A DNA stretch of 64,000 nucleotides from CAWDMC01 sp963803295 (GTDB lineage: Bacteria > Acidobacteriota > Terriglobia > UBA7540), in contig CAWDMC010000012.1 in assembly GCA_963803295.1 (NCBI GenBank), forward strand, positions 62,001-126,000, read 5' to 3'. The position numbers and the translations under genes are program-made. Within the stretch, counting starts at the first letter, position 1. Every line of letters starts with the position of its first letter. Shown in pieces: positions 1 to 8,259 of the stretch. The notes under the pieces are model-generated. The model saw only the letters and a program-made list of their open reading frames with translations, had not been told where the DNA came from and did not search any database.

Positions 1-832
1 ACAGCGCTTCCAGCACGCGATCGCGCCGCGCCAGCGCGCGCTCGGGATGCCGCAAGGGCGAATAGGAAGTCGGGTTCTGGGGCAAACCGGCGAGCAGGGC
101 GGTTTCCGGCAGGGTCAGCTCAGAGACATGCTTGCCAAAATAGAACTGCGCCGCCGCTTCGAACCCAAAGCAACCGTTCCCCAGACTCACTTCGTTGGCG
201 TACATGGCAAAGATCTGCGGCTTGGTGAATCGCCGCTCGATTTGGATCGCCAGCAGCATCTCCTCGAGCTTGCGATGCCAGCTCTTCTCGCGGGTCAGAA
301 AGAACATGCGGCTAAGTTGCTGGGTCAGCGTGCTGGCTCCCTGCGCCTTGCGCCACTCCAGCACGTCGGTGATGCTGGCCTTGATGATGCGCACTACGTC
401 CACACCCCAATGGCTCTCAAAGTGGCGGTCTTCCACGGAAGTGACGGCGTTGTACAGGAGCGGCGGGATCTGGTTGTAGCTGAGTACCACCCGGCGCTGC
501 AAAGCAAAGCTGCCGATGACCGAGCCGTTGTCGCCGTAAAGCTCGGTCATGACATCGGGACGATAGTCTTCGAGCGCGTTCACTTGAGGAAGGTTGGACG
601 AGTAGACAAAAACCAGGCCGGCCAGAGCGCCAATCCCAAGCGCAAGTAATAGCAGAACCACGAATACCAACTGACCGAAGAGCCGCCTGCTGGCAATCCA
701 GGGCGCAGCGGGACGCTTGCGCATGGTCCCGCCGCGGCCTCCGTCGTTTGTTTCCAAACCCGCCTGTCCTCGATTGCTTCGGGCCGGCTTGGCCCCTGCA
801 GGCTTACGGCTCTGCACCTTGGAATCATTCAT
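1..832 (-). CDS. Class A penicillin-binding protein, N-terminal part (runs off the left edge)
   Basis: Bifunctional peptidoglycan synthase; only the N-terminal membrane anchor and most of the glycosyltransferase (GT51) domain lie in the window. Reading from the ATG at 832 gives about 36 polar residues, a basic stretch, one transmembrane segment (about residues 47-68), then GT51 motifs: VEDRHFESHWGVD with the catalytic Glu near residue 134, GASTLTQQLSR, RKLEEMLLAIQIERRF and the YFGKHVSELTLPETALLAGL block. The frame stays open to base 1, so the transpeptidase domain is outside. I chose the ATG at 832 because it is in frame and has an AAGGGCG-like ribosome site; an alternative ATG is at 724 next to the basic stretch. 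A second class A PBP gene lies at 51117-53705, so the organism has at least two. Confidence 0.88.
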   Translation of the reverse strand, partial: MNDSKVQSRKPAGAKPARSNRGQAGLETNDGGRGGTMRKRPAAPWIASRRLFGQLVFVVLLLLALGIGALAGLVFVYSSNLPQVNALEDYRPDVMTELYGDNGSVIGSFALQRRVVLSYNQIPPLLYNAVTSVEDRHFESHWGVDVVRIIKASITDVLEWRKAQGASTLTQQLSRMFFLTREKSWHRKLEEMLLAIQIERRFTKPQIFAMYANEVSLGNGCFGFEAAAQFYFGKHVSELTLPETALLAGLPQNPTSYSPLRHPERALARRDRVLEAL

Positions 833-1216
833 TCGCAGTTCGCCCTTGCTTGATTCTAGAGCGTGGCACGTCCCACAGTCAAACATCAGTAAATTTCAAA
901 AATTCTAACCTCTGAGGACGCGGAGAACGCAGAGGAAATAGATCGGTCAGGAAACGGAAGTCAGGGGTCAGAAGTCCAAAGTCCGAGGCTGAGTCCTTGA
1001 GCGTGACAAACCATAGCGATCGTCAATGCTCTAGCGGAGGTGCCCTGAGTGCTGAATCGCCGTGATGATAACAACGCTACGGCGAGGGCCGAGCTTTCCG
1101 CCCGATCTTCGTCCTTCTGCCTTCTGACTCTGCACTTTGGCCCGAGTCGACCTCTGCTGAACTGGCTCTTCCTTTCCCTCCGCCCCTGGCGCTAAGCTCA
1201 TTCGCGGAGGTAAACC
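833..1216. other. Intergenic stretch with degenerate GAAGTC-type repeats
   Basis: No gene was recognised here. Around 950-985 are short direct and inverted units (GGAAGTCAGGGGTCAGAAGT) and around 1105-1140 the complementary style (CTTCTGACTCTGC). The same word family recurs at 33945-34045, which points to a dispersed extragenic palindrome rather than a remnant gene. The last 15 bases hold the GGAGG ribosome site of the next gene. Confidence 0.4.
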
Positions 1217-2395
1217 ATGTCACAAGAACTCGATTTCGCTACACTGGCCGTTCATGCGGGCGAAGGACCGTGCCCGATCACGGGCGCGCTCGACACGCCG
1301 ATCTACCAGTCAACCACGTTTGTCTCCGCCGACTCGGACGAAATGGCGGCCGTCTACGGCGGCGAGAAGCCCGGGTACATGTATACGCGCTACGGCAATC
1401 CCACCATTCATGCGCTTGAGACGAAACTGGCGGCGATCGAGGGTGGCGAGGCGGCTCTGGCCACTGGCAGTGGCATGGCTGCCATTTCCACAGCGATTCT
1501 GGGCTACGTGCAGGCGGGCGATCACGTCGTGGCGGCGCGTTCGCTCTATGGCGCGGCCTATAATTTCCTCAATAGGAAATTGCCGAAGATGGGCGCCTCG
1601 TGCACGTTCGTGCCCTCGACTGACGTCGCGGACTTTGCCAAGGCAATCCAGCCTAATACCAAGCTGATCTACTTCGAGACACCTTCCAATCCCATCCTCG
1701 ATATCGTCGACTTGGCAGCGCTGGCTGAACTGGGACGCGCACGAGGCATTCCGACGATGGTCGATAGTACCTTCGGCACGCCTGCCCTGCAGCAACCGAT
1801 CAAGCAGGGCGTAACCGTGGTGGTCCATTCTATGACCAAATACCTCTGTGGTCATGGCGATGCCATGGGCGGGATTATTGTCGGACCGAAGACCTATGTC
1901 AGCCTTCTCAATCACGAGGTGATCCGCGATTTCGGCGGGGTGATTAGCCCCTTTAACGCCTGGTTGATCCTGCGTGGTATCCGCACTCTGCACGTCCGCA
2001 TGCCCGTCCATTGCGGAAACGCCCAGCGGATTGCCGAGTTTCTGGCAGGACACCCCAAGGTGGACCATGTCAACTACCCGGGACTGCCCCATCATCCTGG
2101 TTACAAAGTCGCCCAGAAGCAAATGAAAGCTCCCGGCGCGATGCTCAGCTTTGAGGTGAAGGGCGGATATGAAGGCGGCAAGAAGGTGATGGATGGCGTG
2201 AAGATCTTTGCCCGCGCCGCGAGCCTGGGCGACACGCGCTCCCTGATCGTGCATTCGGCCTCAACCAGCCACCGCGCCGTGCCGCGCGAACACCGGATCG
2301 CCATCGGCGTAACCGACGGCCTGGTACGTCTGTCGGTGGGAATCGAGTCAGCGGACGATCTGATATCCGATCTGAATCAGGCGCTGGCGTTCTAA
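1217..2395 (+). CDS. Trans-sulfuration PLP enzyme (Cys/Met metabolism family)
   Basis: Fold-type I PLP enzyme of the cystathionine gamma-synthase / gamma-lyase / O-acyl-homoserine sulfhydrylase family, acting in cysteine-methionine interconversion. It has 392 residues, the usual length. The Schiff-base lysine is Lys208 in VVVHSMTKYLCGH. Other family blocks are YTRYGNPT near residue 57, GSGMAAISTAIL, SLYGAAYNFL, YFETPSNP, and the C-terminal SLGDTRSLIVHSASTSH with VRLSVGIES. The cysteine that methionine gamma-lyases carry just after the LYG block is absent (LYGAAYN), which leans away from that activity, but the exact reaction cannot be read from sequence alone. A GGAGG site sits 8 bases before the ATG. 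It converges on purB with a 14-base gap. Confidence 0.9.
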   Translation: MSQELDFATLAVHAGEGPCPITGALDTPIYQSTTFVSADSDEMAAVYGGEKPGYMYTRYGNPTIHALETKLAAIEGGEAALATGSGMAAISTAILGYVQAGDHVVAARSLYGAAYNFLNRKLPKMGASCTFVPSTDVADFAKAIQPNTKLIYFETPSNPILDIVDLAALAELGRARGIPTMVDSTFGTPALQQPIKQGVTVVVHSMTKYLCGHGDAMGGIIVGPKTYVSLLNHEVIRDFGGVISPFNAWLILRGIRTLHVRMPVHCGNAQRIAEFLAGHPKVDHVNYPGLPHHPGYKVAQKQMKAPGAMLSFEVKGGYEGGKKVMDGVKIFARAASLGDTRSLIVHSASTSHRAVPREHRIAIGVTDGLVRLSVGIESADDLISDLNQALAF

Positions 2396-2409
2396 CATCG
2401 GGGGTCGGG

Positions 2410-3702
2410 CTAACCAAAAACGCGCGCAAACACCGTATCGACGTGCCGTAATTGCCGATCGATAGAGAACGCGTCACCAATCTCGTCAGACGTAAGATAC
2501 TTCGCGATATCGGGGTCGCGCCTCACCAACGCCGCAAAGTTTTCGCGCGATTGCCACATCTGCATGGCGTTGCGCTGCACCCAACCGTAAGCGTCTTCTC
2601 GGCGCGCGCCTTTCTCCACCAGATCCAGCAGCAGTTGCCCGGAGAAGATCAGACCCTTGAGGAGATCGAGATTCTCCTGCATGCGCTCGGGATAGACGAA
2701 CATCTTCTCCACCAGGGAAGCCGTCTTGCCCAGCAGATAATCCACCAGAATCGTCGAATCGGGCAGGATCACGCGCTCCACCGATGAATGGGAAATGTCG
2801 CGTTCGTGCCACAGGGCGTTGTTTTCGAAGGCTGCCTGAGCGTTCGCCCGGACCACCCGCGCCAATCCGCAGATTTGCTCCGCGGTGACGGGGTTGCGCT
2901 TGTGCGGCATGGCCGAGGATCCCTTCTGGCCGGCGGCAAAATACTCCTCTGCTTCGCGCACCTCGGTGCGCTGCAACCCGCGAATCTCAAGCGCGATCTT
3001 CTCGAGCGAACTCGCGATCACGGCCAGGGTCGCCACATAGAAGGCATGGCGGTCGCGCTGGATCACCTGGGACGCAATGGGCGCCGGCTCAAGTCCAAGC
3101 TTGGCGCAGATCCGCGCCTCAAGCTCGGGGCTCAGGTGCGCGTAGGTCCCCACCGCGCCCGAAATCTTGCCCACCCGCATGTCGGCAGCAGCGTATTCCA
3201 GGCGCCGGATATTGCGCTGGTTTTCCACATACCAGATAGCGAGCTTCCAGCCGAAGGTGATGGGCTCAGCGTGGATGCCATGGGTCCGTCCGACCATCGG
3301 CGTGTGCTTGAATTCAAGCGCCCGCTTCTTGAGCACGTCGCCGAGCCGGGCAAGTCCCCCCAGCAAGAGCTTTGAGGCTTCCGCGATCAGCAGCGCTTGC
3401 GCCGTATCCACTACGTCGTTTGAGGTAAGGCCATAGTGCAGGTAGCGCCCTTCGGGGCCAATGTTCTCAGCGACATTGGTCGTAAAGGCGATGACGTCGT
3501 GCTTCACCTCGCGCTCTATTTCGTTGATTCGCTCCACGTTGAAGCTGCTTTTGGCGCGGATCGCCGCGGCAGCCTCCGGCGGGATCAGACCGGCTTCGGC
3601 CTCCACCTCGGCTGTGGCGATTTCCACGTCCAGCCACTTGCGGAACTTGTTCTTGTCACTCCAGATGTGGCCCATCTCGGGGCGGGTATAGCGTGGGATC
3701 AT
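2410..3702 (-). CDS. purB: Adenylosuccinate lyase
   Basis: Catalyses two beta-eliminations in purine synthesis: SAICAR to AICAR plus fumarate, and adenylosuccinate to AMP plus fumarate. It has 430 residues, normal for the short bacterial type. Landmarks: the N-terminal MIPRYTRPEMGHIWSD, GLTSNDVVDTAQ near residue 90, GRTHGIHAEP with the catalytic His, and the fumarase/aspartase signature GSSAMPHKRNP at residues 261-271 with the mobile-loop serine. The C-terminus is full length. It stands alone on the minus strand and is not in a pur operon here. Confidence 0.96.
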   Translation of the reverse strand: MIPRYTRPEMGHIWSDKNKFRKWLDVEIATAEVEAEAGLIPPEAAAAIRAKSSFNVERINEIEREVKHDVIAFTTNVAENIGPEGRYLHYGLTSNDVVDTAQALLIAEASKLLLGGLARLGDVLKKRALEFKHTPMVGRTHGIHAEPITFGWKLAIWYVENQRNIRRLEYAAADMRVGKISGAVGTYAHLSPELEARICAKLGLEPAPIASQVIQRDRHAFYVATLAVIASSLEKIALEIRGLQRTEVREAEEYFAAGQKGSSAMPHKRNPVTAEQICGLARVVRANAQAAFENNALWHERDISHSSVERVILPDSTILVDYLLGKTASLVEKMFVYPERMQENLDLLKGLIFSGQLLLDLVEKGARREDAYGWVQRNAMQMWQSRENFAALVRRDPDIAKYLTSDEIGDAFSIDRQLRHVDTVFARVFG

Positions 3703-3763
3703 AGGTATCAGGTGTGAGGTGTCAGATAGTATACGTTGCCCAAGCTAAAGACTCGATTCTGGA

Positions 3764-4594
3764 CTACCACACGAACGCCCTCGTCGGTGCCGATTGCGTC
3801 GCCAGGATCAACTCCAAGCCCTCGCGGAACAAGCCAGCCTGACCATCATCATCAGCCAGCCGGATATCGGACCGGGACATCAGCGCTTCCCGCGCTGTCA
3901 GCCGCACGATCTCAGGATGATTATTGGTTTCTGACAGATGCGCCAGGACGAGCACCTGTGGGGAGCCGTCAAAATCCTCGGTAAGGAAGCGCGCCGTGGT
4001 GAGATTCGAGAGATGCCCTTGACGACCCATCACCCGCTGCTTCACGAACCACGGATAAGGACCGACTTTCAGCATCTCGAGATCGTGATTCGACTCCCAC
4101 ACCAGGCAATGGCAGCCGCGCACATGCTGCTTCACCACTTCCGGAATGTAACCCAGGTCGGTCACGACGGCCGTCTTGATCCCGTGGGCCTTGAAGGTAA
4201 AGGCCATCGGCTCGGCGGCGTCATGGGGAATGGAAAACGCATGAATCTCGATGTCGCCCACGGCAAAGGTTTGGCCTGCGGTGACCACTTCCAGGCATTC
4301 TAGTGTGGCGAAGCGCTGGTCAGCAGAGCGGGCGGCTTCAAGCGTGGCAGAGTTCAGGTACACCGGAACCTTAAGGCGCCGCGCGATCGAGCGCAGGCCG
4401 TTCACATGATCGGAGTGCTCGTGCGAAATGAGGATGGCGGTGCAGTCCTCAAGTCTCTCGCCAATTTCGGCCAGGCGGCGAGCCGTCTCTTTGCGCCCGA
4501 AGCCGGCGTCCACCAGCACGCCGGTCCGCTCGGTGCGAATCCAAGTGGAGTTTCCACGGCTGCCGCTGCCAAGAACCGAGATCCGTATGCTCAA
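3764..4594 (-). CDS. MBL-fold metallo-hydrolase, WalJ/YycJ type
   Basis: Metallo-beta-lactamase-fold hydrolase of the WalJ (VicX/YycJ) group, linked in other bacteria to cell-wall signalling and DNA end processing. The di-metal motif SHEHSDHVNGL is intact, with later ligands in FSIPHDAAEP and VWESNHD. The family normally starts right at the first beta strand (here ISVLGSGSRGNST), so I place the start at the TTG at 4594, which has a strong AAAGGGGA site 6 bases ahead and gives about 276 residues, the usual size. The open frame extends to 4873; an ATG at 4669 would add 25 residues that look unlike the family. The gene sits just upstream of purB on the same strand. Confidence 0.85.
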   Translation of the reverse strand: MSIRISVLGSGSRGNSTWIRTERTGVLVDAGFGRKETARRLAEIGERLEDCTAILISHEHSDHVNGLRSIARRLKVPVYLNSATLEAARSADQRFATLECLEVVTAGQTFAVGDIEIHAFSIPHDAAEPMAFTFKAHGIKTAVVTDLGYIPEVVKQHVRGCHCLVWESNHDLEMLKVGPYPWFVKQRVMGRQGHLSNLTTARFLTEDFDGSPQVLVLAHLSETNNHPEIVRLTAREALMSRSDIRLADDDGQAGLFREGLELILATQSAPTRAFVW

Positions 4595-4817
4595 CCGCTT
4601 CCCCTTTGCCTGTTTACGTAGCCCTGCCGAACCGAGCCCACTTAGTTCACTATCAGACTTGCCCTGCATTATATTCCAGTCCGCCGGGAAGCAGAAGCGA
4701 AAAGGGCAGAAATAACGCAACAGGGTGTACTCCCATTGGAGACCCATCACTAGATATAGTGGGTAAATACCCCTGGTCCTCAGGCCTATTAGCAGGGGCA
4801 GGGCCTGGCACCTGGCT

Positions 4818-4895
4818 TGGTGGCCGCCCTTTTCGCGCTGCTCGTGCGTGGCAAGTTTCTCGGGCGACCACAAGGGCCGCCCCTACGCGACGCGT
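4818..4895. repeat. Palindromic extragenic repeat (GTAGGGGCGGCCCTTGTGG type)
   Basis: The stretch ends in GGGCGACCACAAGGGCCGCCCCTAC, read here as a GC-rich inverted element between two divergent genes. Its terminal word GTAGGGGCGG is shared with the 52-base hairpin at 27388-27439. It could form a hairpin, but no T-run follows, so a terminator role is not claimed. Confidence 0.35.
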
Positions 4896-4960
4896 CAAGA
4901 AAACAAAGCACTCGTTTCCCGGCTGATAACCGTTTAAGATTCGGATGGAGGCCTGTAATT

Positions 4961-5497
4961 ATGCCAACCCGTACCCAAGCGACCATCGACGACCTGTATC
5001 GCGTCCCTGGCAAAGCTGAGATCGTCAACGGAGAGTTGGTGCTCAAGTCCCCAACCGGAGATTTGCCCAATACAGCAGCATTTGAGATTGCAATTTCGTT
5101 GCGTGCTCACGCGAAGCGAACCGGAATAGGCCGAGTCTATACGGACAATGCGGCCTTCATCATGGACCGGAGGTCATTCAGTCCGGACGCTGCCTACTAC
5201 ATCGGTCCCCGCACGCGCGGCAAGTTTCTGGACGGCGCTCCCATCTTTGCGGTTGAAGTCCGCAGCGAAGGCGATTATGGTCCGCGGGCGGAGCGGGCAA
5301 TGGCAGAGAAGCACCGGGACTATTTCGCTGCCGATACCCGGGTGGTGTGGGATGTTGACGTGCTGAAGGACGAACTCGTAAGGGCCTACCGGGCAAGCGA
5401 TCCGGAGAACCCATCCATTTATCGGCGCGCTGAAGTCGCGAAGGCCGAGCCTGCCGTCCCTGGCTGGACCATGCCAGTTGAAGAGATCTTCCTCTGA
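4961..5497 (+). CDS. Uma2-family putative PD-(D/E)XK nuclease
   Basis: Small protein of the Uma2/DUF820 family, which has the restriction-endonuclease fold and is common in cyanobacteria, Chloroflexi and Acidobacteria; its biological role is not settled. The core is SFSPDAAYY (Asp ligand) followed by PIFAVEVRSEGD (Glu ligand), then the helix HRDYFAADTRVVWDVD, in the expected order. The length is 178 residues from the ATG at 4961, which follows GGAGG by 9 bases. The open frame extends to 4817, but that extension reads through a repeat and is probably not translated. It lies alone between the metallo-hydrolase and waaA. Confidence 0.8.
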   Translation: MPTRTQATIDDLYRVPGKAEIVNGELVLKSPTGDLPNTAAFEIAISLRAHAKRTGIGRVYTDNAAFIMDRRSFSPDAAYYIGPRTRGKFLDGAPIFAVEVRSEGDYGPRAERAMAEKHRDYFAADTRVVWDVDVLKDELVRAYRASDPENPSIYRRAEVAKAEPAVPGWTMPVEEIFL

Positions 5498-5551
5498 CCG
5501 TTTGGGATCTTCCTATCCCCGTGAAATTCCCGCGCCTGTTTTCATTGCGGC

Positions 5552-5557
5552 TATAAT
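5552..5557 (+). promoter_or_regulatory. Candidate -10 box upstream of waaA
   Basis: A perfect TATAAT lies 45 bases before the waaA start. No convincing -35 box is seen at 16-18 bases, so this is only a candidate. Confidence 0.3.
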
Positions 5558-5601
5558 CAGGTTGCCGACCGGCCGGCTGAATAAGGCTGAATCCTGTAAT
5601 T

Positions 5602-6960
5602 ATGTATTTTCTCTACAGCATCCTGCTCACAACCGGTGTGATCCTGGCGGCTCCCTACTACTTGTGGCGCCTGCGCGGGAACATCATCTCGGGCGGAGGC
5701 TGGCGGGAGCGCTTCGGGTTTCTCCCCGAATCCCTGCAACAATCCGTGCGCCACCCTGGATCGGGGTCTATTTGGATCCACGCGGTCTCGGTTGGTGAAA
5801 CGCTCGCCGTGGCGGGCCTGGTTCGCGAATTGAAACAGCGCTATCCCGAGCGTCAAGTCTTCATGAGCCATGTCACGCCCGCAGGACGCCAGACCGGAGA
5901 GAAACTCCTCCCGTCTGTGGCGACCGCCGGAGCTGAGCTTGCGCCGGTCGCGGGGCGTTTCTATTTGCCACTGGACTGGGCTGGCCCAGTTCGCCGGGTT
6001 CTCGCGCGCGTTCAGCCTGCCCTGCTGGTGATCGTCGAGACCGAGCTTTGGCCGAACCTGATTCGCGAAGCTCATCGGTTCGGAACCCGCCTGGTGGTGG
6101 TGAATGCCAGGCTTTCGGATCGCTCCTTTCGTGGTTACCGGCGCTTCACGCCTTTCATGCGGCACTTGCTACGCCCGGTGGACGCGGTCTATGCGCAAAC
6201 GCCGCGTGACGCGGAGCGGTTCCAGTTGCTGGGCGTACCCCGGGGTCGCGTCAGAACAGCCGGAAACTTGAAGTTCGACGGCAAACCGCCCGAGCTTGGC
6301 CAGCTGCCCAGGCGAGTCGCCCGGGCCATTAAGTCGGCGCAACGTGGACCCGTCATGGTCGCGGCCAGCACCATGCCCGGCGAGGAGGACCTGATTTTGC
6401 GCGCCTGGAGCGAGATCCGCAGTGCTCATTCCCAAGCCTTGCTGATCCTCGCACCGCGTCACCCTGCCCGCTTCGAATCCGTTTCGGAACTGCTCACAGC
6501 TGAGGGGATTAACTTCGTACGGCGGACCGCGCTCGAACCCTCGGAAGACGATTTCGCACACCAGATGAGCTCGCCTGAAGTGCTGCTGCTGAACACATTA
6601 GGAGAGCTATCTGGAATCATGGACGTGGCGGATGTCGTCTTCGTGGGCGGCAGCCTCGTGCCCACTGGCGGTCACAATCTGCTGGAACCGGCCTACTGGG
6701 CGAAGCCGATCCTCTTTGGGCCGCACATGAACAACTTTCGCGACATGGCCGAGTTGTTCGTGGAGGGCCGTGCGGCGATCCGCGTGAGAAACGCGCCGGA
6801 ACTGGCGCGCAAAACGCTGGAAGTGCTGGCTGACGTGGAACTCGCCCGGCAGATGGGGACGCTGGCCAAACGGCTGTTCGAAAGGGAGGCAGGGGCTACA
6901 GGCCGGGTGTTGGACTGCCTGGGGGACCTTCTGGGAGTGGAAGCGGCCGCACGCGCTTAG
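5602..6960 (+). CDS. waaA: 3-deoxy-D-manno-octulosonic acid (Kdo) transferase
   Basis: Transfers Kdo from CMP-Kdo to the lipid A precursor at the inner membrane, so the cell makes Kdo-containing lipopolysaccharide. It has 452 residues. Signs: the N-terminal membrane anchor (about residues 2-22), RERFGFLP, SIWIHAVSVGE near residue 58, ETELWPNLI, and the C-terminal sugar-nucleotide region FVGGSLVPTGGHNLLEPA followed by FGPHMNNFRDMAELF. It starts at an ATG after a short AT-rich leader and converges on the glycosyltransferase gene with 18 bases between them. Confidence 0.94.
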   Translation: MYFLYSILLTTGVILAAPYYLWRLRGNIISGGGWRERFGFLPESLQQSVRHPGSGSIWIHAVSVGETLAVAGLVRELKQRYPERQVFMSHVTPAGRQTGEKLLPSVATAGAELAPVAGRFYLPLDWAGPVRRVLARVQPALLVIVETELWPNLIREAHRFGTRLVVVNARLSDRSFRGYRRFTPFMRHLLRPVDAVYAQTPRDAERFQLLGVPRGRVRTAGNLKFDGKPPELGQLPRRVARAIKSAQRGPVMVAASTMPGEEDLILRAWSEIRSAHSQALLILAPRHPARFESVSELLTAEGINFVRRTALEPSEDDFAHQMSSPEVLLLNTLGELSGIMDVADVVFVGGSLVPTGGHNLLEPAYWAKPILFGPHMNNFRDMAELFVEGRAAIRVRNAPELARKTLEVLADVELARQMGTLAKRLFEREAGATGRVLDCLGDLLGVEAAARA

Positions 6961-6978
6961 TAAGTCGATGTACCGCCG

Positions 6979-8169
6979 TTACCCTGCGAGCGCCTTCTGG
7001 TAAGCCGCCAACAACGATTTCTTCTCCGAACCCCAGTTCAGGATTTGCTCAATACGTTCTCGTCCCCGCCGGCCGAGCTGTGAGCGCAATTCCGGTGTGT
7101 CAATCAGCTTGAGGATCTGCTCGGCAAATGCGGCCGTATCGCGGTCCGGCGCATACAAGGCAGCGTCTTCGGCAGATCGCCTTCCTTCCGTCAGGTCATA
7201 AAGCACCACCGGCAACCCGAAGGCCATGTATTCCAGGATCTTGTTCATAGTGGACTTGTCGTTCATGGGCGTGGCCGGATCAGGCGCCACTCCCACGTCG
7301 GCGGTGGAGAAGTAGGCGGCCACATCTTCGTTGGGCAGGCGGCCCGTGAAGGTCACGAATTCATCCAGGTGCAGATCGGAGGCGAGCCGTTGCAGGGTGG
7401 GCAACTCCGTGCCGGCCCCGATCAGCACAAAGGTGATATCGAGGCGCCCGCCTTCCTTGACGATCCAGGCGATCGAATGAAGCAGCAGGTCAAGTCCGTC
7501 CTGGTGACCCATCACCCCAAGGTAAACCACCAGAAAGGGCCGCCCCTGTTTCAACTCAGGCTGCGGCGGAATCTTCTGGATCTTTTCAAGGTCGGGGGCG
7601 CTGCGCACTACAAACACGCGGTCAGCCGGCATCCCGCCTCGAGTCAGGGCGACTTCCCGATAGGACTGGTTGGTAGCGATGGAAACGTCAGCGGTGCGAA
7701 AAGTGAGGCGTTCGGCCAGGCAGATGAGCCGATAAAGAAGGCCGCGGCGGCGAAACTTGGCCTCGTAGAGCTCGGGATTCAAATCGTGGTGATCGAAGAT
7801 AAAGCGCACCCCCAAAGGCTTGAACAGCAGGCCGATGACGAAAAAAATATCGGGTGGATTGCAGGACTGCAAGATGCGGAATCGCGTCCGCGTATAACTT
7901 CGGAGTGCCAGCCACAGGGCCGCCGAGAGCGCCCAGAGGTATTCCATCAGGTAACCGAGAGGCCCCGAGGCTTCCGAAACGGGATATCGAAAGATCTCGA
8001 TCGATTCGAGAATCTCGTGGCTCTGCTCAAACCCCTTGCCCTTGGGACAGATGACAGTGACACGGAATCCCGCGTCGCGCAGGGCAAGCGCCTCCTGCCA
8101 TACCCGCCGGTCGATGGGGACCGTAAGGTTCTCGATCAGAATGCAAACGCCGATGGGAGGGTTGGTCAT
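6979..8169 (-). CDS. Family 4 glycosyltransferase
   Basis: GT-B-fold, retaining glycosyltransferase for a surface polysaccharide or lipopolysaccharide. It has 396 residues. The N-terminal acceptor domain starts at CILIENLTVPIDRRVWQEA, typical of the WbuB-like branch. The C-terminal donor domain contains VYLGVMGHQDGLDLLL, FTGRLPNEDVAAYF and the nucleotide-sugar block MNKILEYMAFGLPVVLYD. No signal peptide is seen. It follows asnB on the same strand with about 90 bases between, and the pair probably belongs to one glycan locus together with convergent waaA. The sugar and acceptor cannot be told from sequence. Confidence 0.85.
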   Translation of the reverse strand: MTNPPIGVCILIENLTVPIDRRVWQEALALRDAGFRVTVICPKGKGFEQSHEILESIEIFRYPVSEASGPLGYLMEYLWALSAALWLALRSYTRTRFRILQSCNPPDIFFVIGLLFKPLGVRFIFDHHDLNPELYEAKFRRRGLLYRLICLAERLTFRTADVSIATNQSYREVALTRGGMPADRVFVVRSAPDLEKIQKIPPQPELKQGRPFLVVYLGVMGHQDGLDLLLHSIAWIVKEGGRLDITFVLIGAGTELPTLQRLASDLHLDEFVTFTGRLPNEDVAAYFSTADVGVAPDPATPMNDKSTMNKILEYMAFGLPVVLYDLTEGRRSAEDAALYAPDRDTAAFAEQILKLIDTPELRSQLGRRGRERIEQILNWGSEKKSLLAAYQKALAG

Positions 8170-8259
8170 CGCATGATTGAGTCATCGAGTCATTAAGAAA
8201 GGGTGCGCCACCTCTTCGCAATCTTCAAGTGGCGTTCAAACGGCGCGATGACCCGATCG

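Noticed and set aside
1310..2254. Long minus-strand open frame of 314 codons inside the trans-sulfuration gene
   Set aside because: It is an antisense shadow of a clearly conserved gene and has no family likeness.
4817..4960. Longer form of the Uma2-type protein
   Set aside because: The added residues come from repeat DNA and lack the family pattern; the ATG at 4961 has a ribosome site.
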